Of a DNA stretch of 64,000 bases, positions 55,841 to 64,000 are shown one piece after another. This DNA is from Microbacterium arborescens (GTDB taxonomy: Bacteria; Actinomycetota; Actinomycetes; Actinomycetales; Microbacteriaceae), in contig QNUV01000041.1 of NCBI GenBank assembly GCA_003339645.1, positions 868,001 through 932,000 of the forward strand. The letters are read 5' to 3'. Numbering within the stretch: position 1 is the first letter of the stretch; each line of letters begins with the position of its first letter. The notes under the pieces were generated by a model, which did no database searches, had not been told where the DNA came from, and saw nothing but the letters and a program-made list of their open reading frames with translations. The position numbers and the translations under genes are program-made.

Positions 55841-56947
55841 CTACGAACCCGCGAGGCGCGCTGCAGCGGCTTCGATCCGCTCCTGCGACGCCGTGAGGGA
55901 GAAACGCACATGCTGCGGGAAATGTGCTCCGTAGAAGTGGCCCGGACCGGCCAGGATGCCGAGCTCGGCCAGCCGGTCGAGCGTCTGCCAGGCATCCTCA
56001 CCGGCCGTCGCCCACAGATAGAGGCCGGCCTCGCTGTGATCGATGCGGAAGCCCGCCCGCTCGAGCGCGGGCCGCAGGACATCGCGACGGCGACGGTACA
56101 GGTCCTTCTGTCGCGCGACGTGGTCGTCGTCGCCGAGCGCGGCGGCCATGGCGTGCTGCACGGGCAGCGGCAGCATGAGGCCCAGGTGCTTGCGCGCCGT
56201 CAGCAGCCTCGCGACGATCGTCGCGTCTCCGGCGAGGAACGCGGCGCGGTAGCCCGCCAGGTTCGACTGCTTGCTGAGCGAGTAGACCGAGAGCAGGCCC
56301 GTCACGTCGCCGCCGGTGACGCGCGGGTCGAGGATGCTGGGGACGGCCTCGTGCGCCCAGGATCCGTCCCACCCGAGCTCGGCGTAGCACTCGTCCGAGA
56401 CGACGACGGCACCGAGTTCCTGGGCGCGGGCCACCATCTGCCGGAGCGCCGCGACGTCGAGAACGCGACCGTCGGGGTTGCCCGGTGAGTTGACCCACAC
56501 CAGCCGCGTGCCCACCGGGAAGTCGGCGGGGTCGTCCGCCGCCACCGGCGTCGCTCCGACGAGACGCGCTCCGACCTCGTAGGTCGGGTAGGCGGCACGC
56601 GGATGCACGACGACATCCCCCGCACCGAGGCCGAGGAGCAGCGGCAGGAGAGCGACGAGCTCCTTCGACCCGATCGTCGGTAGCACGTTCTCGGGCGCCA
56701 GACCCGTCACACCCCGGCGGCGCTCGTACCACCGCACGATCGCCTCCCGGAGCGCGGGGGTGCCGACGGTCTGCGGGTAAGCGTGCGCGTCGGTCGCTTC
56801 GCGCAGTGCGCGGGCGACGATCTCAGGTGTCGGGTCGACCGGCGACCCGATGGACAGGTCGACGATGCCGTCCGGGTGGCGGCGAGCCTTCTCGGCGTAG
56901 GGCGCGACGGCGTCCCAGGGGTAATCGGCGAGGTCGTTGACGCTCAA
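55841..56947 (-). CDS. dapC: N-succinyldiaminopimelate aminotransferase
   Basis: PLP enzyme that makes N-succinyl-LL-diaminopimelate from the keto precursor for lysine synthesis. It is a class I/II aminotransferase of 368 residues: [12 protein letters not shown] near 152-163, [11 protein letters not shown] near 184-194, and the PLP-binding [13 protein letters not shown] with Lys226. The DapC assignment rests on the sequence type and its position after the ferredoxin gene, as in mycobacteria. The start is most likely TTG 56945-56947, overlapping the ferredoxin stop as TTGA and preceded by GGGGGAGGGG; no ATG/GTG fits the family start. It lies about 6 kb from dapE/dapD. Confidence 0.86.
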   Translation of the reverse strand: MSVNDLADYPWDAVAPYAEKARRHPDGIVDLSIGSPVDPTPEIVARALREATDAHAYPQTVGTPALREAIVRWYERRRGVTGLAPENVLPTIGSKELVALLPLLLGLGAGDVVVHPRAAYPTYEVGARLVGATPVAADDPADFPVGTRLVWVNSPGNPDGRVLDVAALRQMVARAQELGAVVVSDECYAELGWDGSWAHEAVPSILDPRVTGGDVTGLLSVYSLSKQSNLAGYRAAFLAGDATIVARLLTARKHLGLMLPLPVQHAMAAALGDDDHVARQKDLYRRRRDVLRPALERAGFRIDHSEAGLYLWATAGEDAWQTLDRLAELGILAGPGHFYGAHFPQHVRFSLTASQERIEAAAARLAGS

Positions 56948-57270
56948 TGCCCCTCCCCCTGCGGCGGCAGCGCGGCCACGAGGGGGTGATCTTTCGCGAT
57001 GACGCCGACCTTCGCGGCACCACCTGGCGAGCCGAGGTCGTCGAAGAACTCGACGTTCGCGGTGTAGTAGTCCTGCCACTCGTCCGGCAGGTCGTCTTCG
57101 TAGTAGATCGCCTCGACCGGGCACACCGGCTCGCATGCGCCGCAGTCGACGCATTCATCCGGGTGGATGTAGAGCGAGCGCTCGCCCTCGTAGATGCAGT
57201 CCACGGGGCATTCGTCGATGCAGGCGCGGTCCTTCACGTCCACGCACGGGAGGGCGATCACATAAGTCAC
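56944..57270 (-). CDS. fdxA: 7Fe ferredoxin ([3Fe-4S][4Fe-4S])
   Basis: Small electron carrier. The 108-residue protein starts [19 protein letters not shown]. It carries the cluster cysteines C-x7-C-x3-CP in the first site ([18 protein letters not shown], with the middle spacing of 7Fe ferredoxins) and [16 protein letters not shown] in the second. An acidic C-terminal extension follows. GTG start 57268-57270 follows a TAGACT -10 box by 6 nt. Its stop overlaps the dapC start by 4 nt, so the ferredoxin is translationally linked with an aminotransferase. Confidence 0.94.
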   Translation of the reverse strand: MTYVIALPCVDVKDRACIDECPVDCIYEGERSLYIHPDECVDCGACEPVCPVEAIYYEDDLPDEWQDYYTANVEFFDDLGSPGGAAKVGVIAKDHPLVAALPPQGEGH

Positions 57271-57276
57271 ACGACG

Positions 57277-57282
57277 AGTCTA
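57277..57282 (-). promoter_or_regulatory. -10 box for leaderless fdxA message
   Basis: TAGACT (minus strand) ends 6 nt before the fdxA GTG. It overlaps the stop codon of the upstream membrane protein gene (57280-57282). Confidence 0.5.
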
Positions 57283-57681
57283 GTTCGTGCGATCGGGGGC
57301 GGCCGCCGCGCGCACACCCGCGAATGAGGGCCAGCCCACGACGATGGCCACCATGATCGGCACAGCGAACGTCCAGATCAGGCCCGTGCTCAGCTGGCCG
57401 TCCGGCGGAGCCGGTACCACGACCGAGCCGCCGGGTCCTCGTCCCGAGAAGACGACCGTCGCCACGAGGGCTCCGAGCCCGCAGGCAAGCGCCGTCCAAC
57501 GGTCGCTCGTGAGCAGCCGCAGCCCCGCGACGAGGGCTGTGATGCCGGATATCGCGACGATCAGCCCGACGGGAAGCGCGCCCCACACGTACGCCTGGGT
57601 GATGGTCCCGGCGACACCGTAGACGCCGCCCGCGATCGCCGCGACAAGCCATCCCGCCGCGCGGGACCAGGTCTGATTCAC
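57280..57681 (-). CDS. small membrane protein, unknown function
   Basis: A 133-residue protein with four predicted membrane helices: about 9-28, 34-55, 62-80 and 100-120, separated by short loops, one Gly/Pro-rich (GRGPGGSVVVPAPPDG). It has no recognised domain and no conserved charged residue inside a helix that would suggest transport. GTG start 57679-57681 lies 6 nt after a TAGACT -10 box. It sits between azlD and the ferredoxin gene on the same strand. Proteins like this occur at this place in related genomes, I believe, but I cannot name the family with certainty. Confidence 0.75.
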   Translation of the reverse strand: MNQTWSRAAGWLVAAIAGGVYGVAGTITQAYVWGALPVGLIVAISGITALVAGLRLLTSDRWTALACGLGALVATVVFSGRGPGGSVVVPAPPDGQLSTGLIWTFAVPIMVAIVVGWPSFAGVRAAAAPDRTN

Positions 57682-57687
57682 CGGGCC

Positions 57688-57693
57688 AGTCTA
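57688..57693 (-). promoter_or_regulatory. -10 box for leaderless membrane protein message
   Basis: TAGACT (minus strand) ends 6 nt before GTG 57681. It overlaps the stop codon of azlD (57691-57693). Confidence 0.45.
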
Positions 57694-58005
57694 GGTTGCC
57701 CAGCCCCAGGCCCGAAGCGCCGCCGCCACCACGGCGGCCACCGCGACCACGACGAGGAACGGCGCGCGCAGCGCGAGCAGGACGGCGGCCGCCGCGACGG
57801 CGGGTACGCGCGCGTCCACGACGATCGCAGCTCCCGCCCCGAGGGTCTGGACGACGACGAGGGCGGACAGCAGGGCGATGGTCAACTGGTCGATGATGCG
57901 CTGTGCTCGCTCCCCGTCGAACCAGCGCGGGGGCAGGAGGTAGCCGAGCGCCTTGAGCGCCACGCAGATGATCGACGCGACGAGGATGCCGGTCCACGGG
58001 GTCAT
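57691..58005 (-). CDS. azlD: AzlD-type subunit of branched-chain amino acid exporter
   Basis: Small partner of AzlC. The 104-residue protein is mostly membrane: helices near 6-24, 40-60, 67-80 and 82-99, with the AzlD stretch FGYLLPP-like ALKALGYLLPPRWFDGERAQRI at 15-36. It probably exports valine, leucine, isoleucine or related amino acids together with AzlC. It starts in an ATGA overlap with azlC. Confidence 0.85.
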   Translation of the reverse strand: MTPWTGILVASIICVALKALGYLLPPRWFDGERAQRIIDQLTIALLSALVVVQTLGAGAAIVVDARVPAVAAAAVLLALRAPFLVVVAVAAVVAAALRAWGWAT

Positions 58006-58730
58006 GGCTTCTCCCCCGCCGTCACGGCCTCGTCGTCGACCCGCGGCGGCCGTCGACCGGGCAGTGCCGCGGCGACTACGATCGCCACGGCGCCGGCGAT
58101 GAGCACCGGGATCCCGGGCATCGTGAGCGGCGTCGCCACGCCGGCCACCACGCCTGCGGCGACCCCCACGGCCACCGCCTCGACCCGGCGCAGCCTCGGC
58201 CACAGCAGCGCGAGGAACGCCGCCGCTGCGGCCGCGTCGAGCCCGTAGGCGCGAGGATCGCCGAGGACGTCGCCGAGCAGCGCACCGAGGAGGGTGAAGA
58301 GGTTCCACCCGACGTAGATGCCGATTCCGGTCACCCAGAAGCCGATGCGGCGTGCCCGAGCGCTCGACTGCGCGAGGGCGACGGCCGTCGATTCGTCGAT
58401 CGTGAACGGGAACGCGGTCAGACGCCGCGCGATGCTCCCGCCGACGACCGGGGCCATCCGCAGCCCGTACGCGACGTTCCGCACGCCGAGCAGCGCCGCG
58501 GACGCTATGGCCGCGGGCAACGCGCCCCAGCCGCCCGTCGCGATGACCCCGACGAACGCGAACTGCGATCCCCCCGTGAACATCAGAAGGCTGAGGACGC
58601 AGGTCTGCCAGACGTCGAGGCCCGCGGCGACTCCGAGCGCACCGAACGACACGCCGTAGGCGCTCGTCGCGACCGATACGCCGATTCCATCGCGCCACGC
58701 GCGCCGCGTCGCGGCATCCTGCTCCATCAC
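58002..58730 (-). CDS. azlC: AzlC-type branched-chain amino acid exporter
   Basis: Membrane exporter of the AzlC/LIV-E family, 242-243 residues. About seven hydrophobic helices; the family-typical opening is RDGIGVSVATSAYGVSFGALGVAAGL, then MFTGGSQFAFVGVI, GVRNVAYGLRMAP and FTIDESTAVALAQ. GTG 58728-58730 is followed by an in-frame ATG; a TAGCAT -10 box lies 5 nt before the GTG (8 before the ATG), so either could be used. It forms an operon with azlD by a 4-nt overlap. No regulator is adjacent. Confidence 0.87.
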   Translation of the reverse strand: MMEQDAATRRAWRDGIGVSVATSAYGVSFGALGVAAGLDVWQTCVLSLLMFTGGSQFAFVGVIATGGWGALPAAIASAALLGVRNVAYGLRMAPVVGGSIARRLTAFPFTIDESTAVALAQSSARARRIGFWVTGIGIYVGWNLFTLLGALLGDVLGDPRAYGLDAAAAAAFLALLWPRLRRVEAVAVGVAAGVVAGVATPLTMPGIPVLIAGAVAIVVAAALPGRRPPRVDDEAVTAGEKP

Positions 58731-58735
58731 CCCCG

Positions 58736-58741
58736 ATGCTA
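58736..58741 (-). promoter_or_regulatory. -10 box for azlCD
   Basis: TAGCAT (minus strand) lies 5 nt before GTG 58730 and 8 nt before ATG 58727. It lies downstream of the typA terminator, in the 103-nt gap. Confidence 0.45.
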
Positions 58742-58773
58742 TCGATGCGCCGAGGCGGAGACCGACACGAACG

Positions 58774-58814
58774 CCACGACCCCGGATGCCGAGATCGGCG
58801 CTCCGGGGTCGTGG
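58774..58814 (-). terminator. terminator after typA
   Basis: A perfect 13-bp stem (58774-58786 with 58802-58814) with a 15-nt loop that itself pairs GCCG/CGGC, 20 nt past the typA stop codon on the minus strand. Confidence 0.65.
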
Positions 58815-58833
58815 GCGGGTTCCGCGAGGGAGA

Positions 58834-60747
58834 TCAGGCGTTGGCGTCCTGACGCTTCGCGCGCGAGGCGGCACGGCCGCGCTCGGTCGCATCGAGCACG
58901 ACCTTGCGGATGCGCACCTTCTCGGGGGTGACCTCCACGCACTCGTCGTCGCGCGCGAACTCGAGCGACTCCTCCAGCGTCAGCACACGCGGGGGCGTCA
59001 TCGACTCGAAGGAGTCCGAGGTCGACGAACGCATGTTCGTCAGCTTCTTCTCCTTCGTGATGTTGACGTCCATGTCGTCGGCGCGCGAGTTCTCACCGAT
59101 GACCATGCCCTCGTAGACCTCTTCGGTGGGCTGGACGAAGAAGCTCATGCGCTCCTGCAGGGCGATCATCGCGAAGGGGGTGACGACGCCGGAGCGGTCG
59201 GCGACGATCGAGCCGTTCTGACGCGTCGAGATCGCTCCCGCCCACTCGTCGTAGCCGTGCGAGATCGCGTTGGCGATACCGGTACCGCGCGTGATCGTCA
59301 GGAACTCGCTGCGGAAGCCGATGAGCCCGCGCGACGGGACGACGAACTCCATGCGTACCCAGCCGGTGCCGTGGTTGGTCATGGTGTCCATGCGACCCTT
59401 GCGAGCCGCCATCAGCTGCGTGATCGCGCCGAGGTGCTCCTCGGGGGCGTCGATCGTCAGGTGCTCGAACGGCTCGGTCAGCTTGCCGTTCTCGTCGCGA
59501 CGCGTCACGACCTGAGGCTTGCCGACGGTGAGCTCGAAGCCCTCGCGCCGCATGTTCTCGACGAGGATCGCGAGGGCGAGCTCGCCGCGGCCCTGCACCT
59601 CCCAAGCGTCGGGGCGCCCGATGTCGACGACCTTGAGCGAGACGTTGCCGATGAGCTCGCGGTCGAGACGGTCCTTGACCATGCGCGCGGTGAGCTTGTG
59701 GCCCTTCACCTTGCCCATCAGCGGCGACGTGTTGGTGCCGATCGTCATCGAGATCGCGGGGTCGTCGACGGTGATCGCCGGGAGAGGACGGACATCCTCG
59801 GGGTCGGCGATCGTCTCACCGATCGTGATGTCTTCGATACCCGCGATCGCGACGATGTCGCCGGGGCCCGCCGACTCGGCCGGGAAACGATCCAGCGCCT
59901 TCGTCTTGAGGAGCTCGGTGATACGCGCGTTCGAGTGGGAACCGTCGTGGCGCACCCACGCGACCGTCTGCCCCTTCTTCAGCGTGCCGTTGAAGACGCG
60001 CAGCAGCGCGAGGCGGCCGAGGAAGGGACTCGAGTCGAGGTTGGTCACCCAGGCCTGCAGCGGCGCCTCGTCGTCATAGGACGGCGCCGGAACGTGCTCG
60101 AGGATCGCCTCGAAGAGCGGCTCGAGGTCCTCGTTGTCGGGGAGCTCGCCGTTGTCGGGACGGTTGCGCGACGCCGCGCCCGCGCGGCCCGAGGCGTACA
60201 CGACGGGCACGTCGAGCAGCGCGTCGACGTCGAGGTCGGGCACATCGTCGACGAGGTCGCCGGCGAGCCCCAGCAGCAGGTCGTGAGCCTCCTCCTCGAC
60301 CTCCGCGATGCGCGCGTCGGGGCGGTCGGTCTTGTTGACGAGCAGGATGACGGGGAGCTTCGCCTCGAGCGCCTTGCGCAGCACGAAGCGGGTCTGCGGC
60401 AGCGGGCCCTCCGACGCGTCGACGAGCAGCACAACGCCGTCGACCATAGACAGGCCGCGCTCGACCTCTCCGCCGAAGTCGGCGTGACCCGGGGTGTCGA
60501 TGACGTTGATCGTCACCGGCACGTCGGTGTGGACGCCGTTGTAGGTGATCGCCGTGTTCTTGGCGAGGATCGTGATGCCCTTCTCGCGCTCGAGATCGTT
60601 CGAGTCCATGGCACGTTCCTCGACGTGCGCGTGGTCGCCGAACGAGCCGGTCTGGCGGAGCATGGCATCGACGAGCGTCGTCTTGCCGTGGTCGACGTGC
60701 GCGACGATCGCGACGTTGCGGAGGTCAGGACGAAGGGCATGCGCCAT
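58834..60747 (-). CDS. typA: ribosome-associated translational GTPase TypA/BipA
   Basis: Translation-factor GTPase that binds ribosomes and helps stress or cold-linked ribosome assembly. The 637-residue protein has G1 [12 protein letters not shown] at 14-25, the effector region [17 protein letters not shown]3 [13 protein letters not shown]4 [10 protein letters not shown], and then domain II, EF-G-like domains and the BipA-specific C-terminal domain ([17 protein letters not shown] and [13 protein letters not shown]-like region). Length is normal (about 600-640). ATG 60745-60747 follows GAGGA at longish spacing. A TAAACT -10 box is at 60796-60801. Confidence 0.96.
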   Translation of the reverse strand: MAHALRPDLRNVAIVAHVDHGKTTLVDAMLRQTGSFGDHAHVEERAMDSNDLEREKGITILAKNTAITYNGVHTDVPVTINVIDTPGHADFGGEVERGLSMVDGVVLLVDASEGPLPQTRFVLRKALEAKLPVILLVNKTDRPDARIAEVEEEAHDLLLGLAGDLVDDVPDLDVDALLDVPVVYASGRAGAASRNRPDNGELPDNEDLEPLFEAILEHVPAPSYDDEAPLQAWVTNLDSSPFLGRLALLRVFNGTLKKGQTVAWVRHDGSHSNARITELLKTKALDRFPAESAGPGDIVAIAGIEDITIGETIADPEDVRPLPAITVDDPAISMTIGTNTSPLMGKVKGHKLTARMVKDRLDRELIGNVSLKVVDIGRPDAWEVQGRGELALAILVENMRREGFELTVGKPQVVTRRDENGKLTEPFEHLTIDAPEEHLGAITQLMAARKGRMDTMTNHGTGWVRMEFVVPSRGLIGFRSEFLTITRGTGIANAISHGYDEWAGAISTRQNGSIVADRSGVVTPFAMIALQERMSFFVQPTEEVYEGMVIGENSRADDMDVNITKEKKLTNMRSSTSDSFESMTPPRVLTLEESLEFARDDECVEVTPEKVRIRKVVLDATERGRAASRAKRQDANA

Positions 60748-60795
60748 GAAGGGGGTCCTCAGGATGAAGGGAAAACGTCGGGATGCCGACGGGAC

Positions 60796-60801
60796 AGTTT
60801 A
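60796..60801 (-). promoter_or_regulatory. putative -10 box for typA
   Basis: TAAACT (minus strand) follows directly after the hairpin that ends the opp operon. The implied typA leader is about 40 nt. Confidence 0.45.
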
Positions 60802-60802
60802 A

Positions 60803-60836
60803 CGCAGGCGCCCTGCGAGTTCGCGGGGCGCCTGCG
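60803..60836 (-). terminator. terminator after the peptide ABC transporter operon
   Basis: An 11-bp stem (60803-60813 with 60826-60836) with a 12-nt loop, 21 nt past the ATPase stop. The downstream arm abuts the typA -10 box, so termination and re-initiation are back to back. Confidence 0.65.
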
Positions 60837-60856
60837 AGGAGGTCGGAGTCCGAGCC

Positions 60857-62512
60857 TCAGGATGCGTCGAGCGCGGCCCGGCGTTCCTCGCGGCGGCGGC
60901 GCTGCTCGATCGGATCCGGGACCGGGGACGCGGCCAGCAGTTCCCGGGTGTAGGCCTCGCGGGGCTGCAGCAGGACGCGCGACGTCGACCCCTGCTCGAC
61001 CGTTCGCCCCGACTTGAGCACGAGGATCTGGTCCGACAGCTGGTCGACGACGGCGAGGTCATGACTGACGAGGATGCAGGCGAACGAGTACGTCTCCTGC
61101 AGCTCCTTCAGCATGTCGAGCACGGCGGCCTGGACCGACACGTCGAGCGCCGACGTCGGCTCGTCGGCGACGAAGAGCTTCGGCCGCAGCGTGAGCGCCC
61201 GCGCGATCGAGACGCGCTGACGCTGACCACCCGACAGCTCGTGCGGGTACCGCTCGAGCACGTCGCGCGGCAGCCGCACGGCGTCCAGCAGCTCGCGGGC
61301 CCGATCGAGCCGCTCCGCCTTGGTGCCGACACGGTGAATGGCCATCGGCTCGATGATGCAGTCGCCGATCGGGAACCGCGGGTCGAGGGATGCCGCAGGG
61401 TCCTGGAAGACGACGCCGATGTCGCGCCGCACGTTCTTCGCCTTGCGCCCGCGCAGCTTCGCGAGGTCCCGTCCGCCGAGACTCAGCGTCCCGTCCGCGA
61501 CCGGCATCAGCCCGAGCACGGCGCGCGCGATCGTCGACTTGCCCGAGCCGGACTCGCCGACGATACCGAGGACTTCGCCGGCGGCGAGGTCGAACGAGAC
61601 GTCCTCGACAGCGCGGAAGGTCTTGCCGCGCCCGGCGTACTCGAGGACGAGTCCCTTCGCCTCCAGCACCACGTCGCGCGTGGCGCCGCCTGCGGCTCGA
61701 GTGGTGAGCTCGGGGTCGAGGCGGGGAACGGCGGCGAGGAGCTTCTTCGTGTAGGGATGCTGGGGCCGGGTGAGGACGTCCTCCACGTCCCCGACCTCGA
61801 CCAGGTCACCGCGGTACATCACCGCGACGCGGTCGGCGATGTCGGCGACGACGCCCATGTTGTGCGTGATCAGCAGGATGCCCGCATCGCGGTGGTCCTT
61901 CAGACGCCGCAGCAGATCGAGGATCTCGGCCTGGACCGTGACGTCGAGAGCGGTGGTCGGCTCGTCCGCGATGATGACCTTCGGATCGAGAGCGATCGCC
62001 ATCGCGATGACGATGCGCTGACGCTGGCCTCCCGAGAACTGGTGCGGGTACTGCTTGATGCGTCGCTCCGGCTCGGGGATGCCCACGTCACGCAACAGGC
62101 CGATGGACCGGTCACGCGCGTCCTCGCCGTACGCGACGTCGTGGAGCTCGAAGATCTCGGTGAGCTGACGCTCGATCGTCAGCACCGGGTTCAGCGCCGT
62201 CATCGGCTCCTGGAAGATCATCGCGATCTCGCTGGCGCGGAGCTTGCGCATCCGCTCGTTCGGAAGCCCGATCACCTCGGTCTCGCCGACCGTGATGGAT
62301 CCCCGGGTCATGGCGTTCTCGGCCAGAAGACCCATCGCGGCCAGCGAGGTCACCGACTTGCCGGAACCCGACTCGCCGACCACAGCCACGACCTCGCCGG
62401 GGCGCACCTCGAGCGAGATGCCCTTGACAGCGTCGACGTCGCCCGAGCCGGTGAGGAACGTGACCGAAAGGTCGGTGAATTTCAGTGCGGTACGCGTGGC
62501 GGTGACGCTCAT
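60857..62512 (-). CDS. peptide ABC transporter, fused double ATPase (OppD-OppF type)
   Basis: Energises uptake of oligopeptides, dipeptides or related solutes. The 551-residue protein holds two ABC cassettes in one chain: the first with Walker A VGESGSGKSVTS near 46-57, signature FSGGQRQRIVIAMAIAL and IIADEPTTALDV; the second starting near 283 with Walker A VGESGSGKSTIA near 327, signature LSGGQRQRVSIARALTL and FVADEPTSALDV. In most systems these are separate OppD and OppF proteins. It starts in an ATGA overlap with the permease gene and is followed by a terminator. Confidence 0.94.
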   Translation of the reverse strand: MSVTATRTALKFTDLSVTFLTGSGDVDAVKGISLEVRPGEVVAVVGESGSGKSVTSLAAMGLLAENAMTRGSITVGETEVIGLPNERMRKLRASEIAMIFQEPMTALNPVLTIERQLTEIFELHDVAYGEDARDRSIGLLRDVGIPEPERRIKQYPHQFSGGQRQRIVIAMAIALDPKVIIADEPTTALDVTVQAEILDLLRRLKDHRDAGILLITHNMGVVADIADRVAVMYRGDLVEVGDVEDVLTRPQHPYTKKLLAAVPRLDPELTTRAAGGATRDVVLEAKGLVLEYAGRGKTFRAVEDVSFDLAAGEVLGIVGESGSGKSTIARAVLGLMPVADGTLSLGGRDLAKLRGRKAKNVRRDIGVVFQDPAASLDPRFPIGDCIIEPMAIHRVGTKAERLDRARELLDAVRLPRDVLERYPHELSGGQRQRVSIARALTLRPKLFVADEPTSALDVSVQAAVLDMLKELQETYSFACILVSHDLAVVDQLSDQILVLKSGRTVEQGSTSRVLLQPREAYTRELLAASPVPDPIEQRRRREERRAALDAS

Positions 62513-63552
62513 GCGCGGTTCCTCCTCTTGATCTCGCGACGCACGCTGCGCGACTGGCGCGGGTCGTACGCGTCGCGGATGCCGTCGCCCAGGAAATTGA
62601 TGGACAGGGCGATCGCGAGGATCATCATGCCCGGCCACCAGAACAGCCACGGTCTGCTGGTGAAGCTGCCCTGGTACTGACTGATCAGGAGGCCCAACGA
62701 GGTCTCCGGGGGGACGACGCCGAATCCGAGGTACGACAGCGAGCTCTCGAGCAGGATGGCGCCCGCAATGGCGAACGTCGCGTTGACCGCGATGACGCCC
62801 ACGACGTTCGGCATGAGGTGGCGGAAGATGATGCGTGCTCCCCCGGCACCCGAGGCACGAGCTGCGAGGACGAAGTCGCGCTCGCGCAGCGACAGCACCT
62901 CGCCGCGCACGAGGGGGGCGAGTCCCGTCCACGTCAGCAACGAGAGCATGAACGCCAGCACGATCGGGTTCTTGCCGATGTTCCCCGCGATCTGACCCAC
63001 GACGGCCGCGAGGGCGAGCAGCGGGATCACGATGAACAGATCGGTGATGCGCATCAGGACCGAGTCGACCCAGCCGCGGTAGTAGCCCGCGACCGCGCCG
63101 ATGACGCTTCCGATGACGGTGGACGAGATGCCGAGTACGAGACCGAGCAGGATCGATCGCTGCGTACCCATCATCGTCAGCGCGAAGAAGTCTTTGCCGG
63201 TGTTCTCCTGGCCGAACGGATGCTCGCCGATCCGGATGCCGTCGCCGCCGAGCCACTCGGGAATCAGGCTCAGCGTCGGGGCGCCCCCGTTGACGACGTC
63301 GCCCGCGGCGCGGTAGTCGTGGGGCCACCATCCCGGGATGCCGAAGAAGCCCACCGAGGTGAAGCTCAAGAGCGTCAGGAAGATCAGGATCACCGCGGAG
63401 ATCGTCGCCGCGCGGTGCCGCAGGAAGCGCCCCCACACGATGCGGGCCTGTGAGCGGGGTGCGGCGGTGCTCTTCGCGAGCGCAGCGTCCTCGGCCTCCG
63501 CGACCGAAAGGACCGACGTCGTGGTCGGCACGTTGTCGTTCGGGTTCGTCAT
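62509..63552 (-). CDS. peptide ABC transporter permease (OppC/DppC type)
   Basis: Second inner-membrane subunit. The 347-residue protein has a cytoplasmic N-terminal tail of about 45 residues, a first membrane helix near 48-70 (AATISAVILIFLTLLSFTSV), a periplasmic loop, and five further helices. The permease EAA-like loop reads RASGAGGARIIFRHLMPN near 232-249. The sequence context LGVVPPETSLGLLISQ is typical of OppC/DppC. It overlaps both neighbours by ATGA. Confidence 0.92.
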   Translation of the reverse strand: MTNPNDNVPTTTSVLSVAEAEDAALAKSTAAPRSQARIVWGRFLRHRAATISAVILIFLTLLSFTSVGFFGIPGWWPHDYRAAGDVVNGGAPTLSLIPEWLGGDGIRIGEHPFGQENTGKDFFALTMMGTQRSILLGLVLGISSTVIGSVIGAVAGYYRGWVDSVLMRITDLFIVIPLLALAAVVGQIAGNIGKNPIVLAFMLSLLTWTGLAPLVRGEVLSLRERDFVLAARASGAGGARIIFRHLMPNVVGVIAVNATFAIAGAILLESSLSYLGFGVVPPETSLGLLISQYQGSFTSRPWLFWWPGMMILAIALSINFLGDGIRDAYDPRQSRSVRREIKRRNRA

Positions 63553-64000
63553 ACTCGGATCCTCGGGTCGATGACGGCGTAGAAGATGTCCGCCAGCATG
63601 TTGAAGACGATCGCGGCGAGGCCGGTCACGAGGAAGAAGGCCATCACGGGATTCGGGTCGACTTCGCGCAGCCCTGTCGCGAACAGGTCGCCCATGCCCT
63701 TCCATCCGAAGACCTGCTCCGTGACCACGGCACCGCCGATGAGTCCGGCGAAGTCGAACGCCGCGATGGTCGCGATCGGGATGAGGGCGTTGCGGAACGC
63801 GTGGCGGAAGATGACCAGCCGCTCGGGAACGCCCTTCGCCCGCGCCGTGCGGATGAAGTCCTGGTTGCCCACCTCGAGCATTGATGTCCGCGTGTAGCGG
63901 CTGTACGACGCCAACGAGATGACGGTCAGCAGCAGCGTCGGCAGCAGCATCTGCGTGCCGATGTCGAGGAAGGTCTGCCAGAACGTCCCATCGAAGTTCG
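63549..64000 (-). CDS. peptide ABC transporter permease (OppB/DppB type), N-terminus beyond window
   Basis: First permease of the transporter, cut by the right edge; about 150 C-terminal residues are visible. The frame stays open to the edge, beyond an in-frame ATG at 63950. Membrane helices are evident (MLLPTLLLTVISLASYSRY, FDFAGLIGGAVVTEQVF and ITGLAAIVFNML-like). The OppB signature TRTSMLEVGNQDFIRTARAKG is followed by the EAA loop GVPERLVIFRHAFRNALIP. It ends in an ATGA overlap with the next permease gene. The binding protein gene presumably lies further right. Confidence 0.9.
   Translation of the reverse strand, partial: NFDGTFWQTFLDIGTQMLLPTLLLTVISLASYSRYTRTSMLEVGNQDFIRTARAKGVPERLVIFRHAFRNALIPIATIAAFDFAGLIGGAVVTEQVFGWKGMGDLFATGLREVDPNPVMAFFLVTGLAAIVFNMLADIFYAVIDPRIRV

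Noticed and set aside
55814-55846. GTAGG/CCTAC hairpin at the end of dapC
   Set aside because: Only five pairs with a six-base loop; not distinguishable from chance.

Overview
The window is bacterial chromosome of very high G+C content. Genes are densely packed with many 1-8 nt overlaps and many GTG starts. Gene content and order are actinobacterial. The pyrR-pyrB-pyrC-(PH-like membrane protein)-carA-carB-pyrF-mihF/gmk-rpoZ-metK order, the UPF0182/PDZ-Lon/UvrD2/NudC/AdnAB/DUF3107/DEAD-helicase order and the DUF3117/O-methyltransferase/TatB/Mrp/DUF1003/MgtE-like group all recall Mycobacterium tuberculosis and other Actinobacteria. The mIHF-guanylate kinase fusion and overall gene style suggest Microbacteriaceae, probably Microbacterium or a close relative (inference). 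I see no mobile element, CRISPR array, rRNA or tRNA gene, and no gene-free stretch longer than 300 bases.

Layout. Positions 1-11006 (minus strand): pyrimidine operon pyrR, pyrB, pyrC, a small membrane protein, carA, carB, pyrF, an mIHF-Gmk fusion and rpoZ, then metK cut by the left edge. A PyrR-binding-type RNA hairpin sits beside the pyrR ribosome binding site. Positions 11151-17525 (plus): a complete six-gene mevalonate operon (mevalonate kinase, diphosphomevalonate decarboxylase, phosphomevalonate kinase, type 2 IPP isomerase, HMG-CoA reductase, HMG-CoA synthase), divergent from the pyr operon. Positions 17670-28075: UPF0182 membrane protein, PDZ/Lon-like protease, zincin-like protein, a cyclodehydratase-like protein, UvrD2-like helicase, NudC and a phosphotransferase-like protein. 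Positions 28101-34447: the AdnA/AdnB helicase-nuclease pair for double-strand break resection. Positions 34588-42677: DUF3107, a small membrane protein, a ferritin-like protein, DEAD-box helicase, PHP phosphoesterase, EEP phosphatase, aminopeptidase P and a gamma-glutamyltransferase-like enzyme.

Positions 42693-48438: alpha/beta hydrolase, a stress-protein-like membrane protein, MgtE-like regulator, DUF1003, Mrp/ApbC, TatB, O-methyltransferase and DUF3117. Positions 48511-57270: PIG-V-like mannosyltransferase, divergent dapE/dapD, L-lactate permease, PPK2, citrate synthase, dapC and a 7Fe ferredoxin. Thus three lysine/diaminopimelate enzymes lie near one another. Positions 57280-64000: a membrane protein, azlC/azlD amino-acid exporter, typA/bipA, and an Opp/Dpp-type peptide ABC transporter (fused double ATPase, two permeases) cut by the right edge.

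A pattern running through the window is that about 13 genes have a TANNNT -10 box ending 5-8 nt before their ATG/GTG, the layout expected of leaderless mRNAs. Convergent gene pairs are usually separated by strong GC-rich hairpins, two of which contain a stop codon of the gene they terminate.
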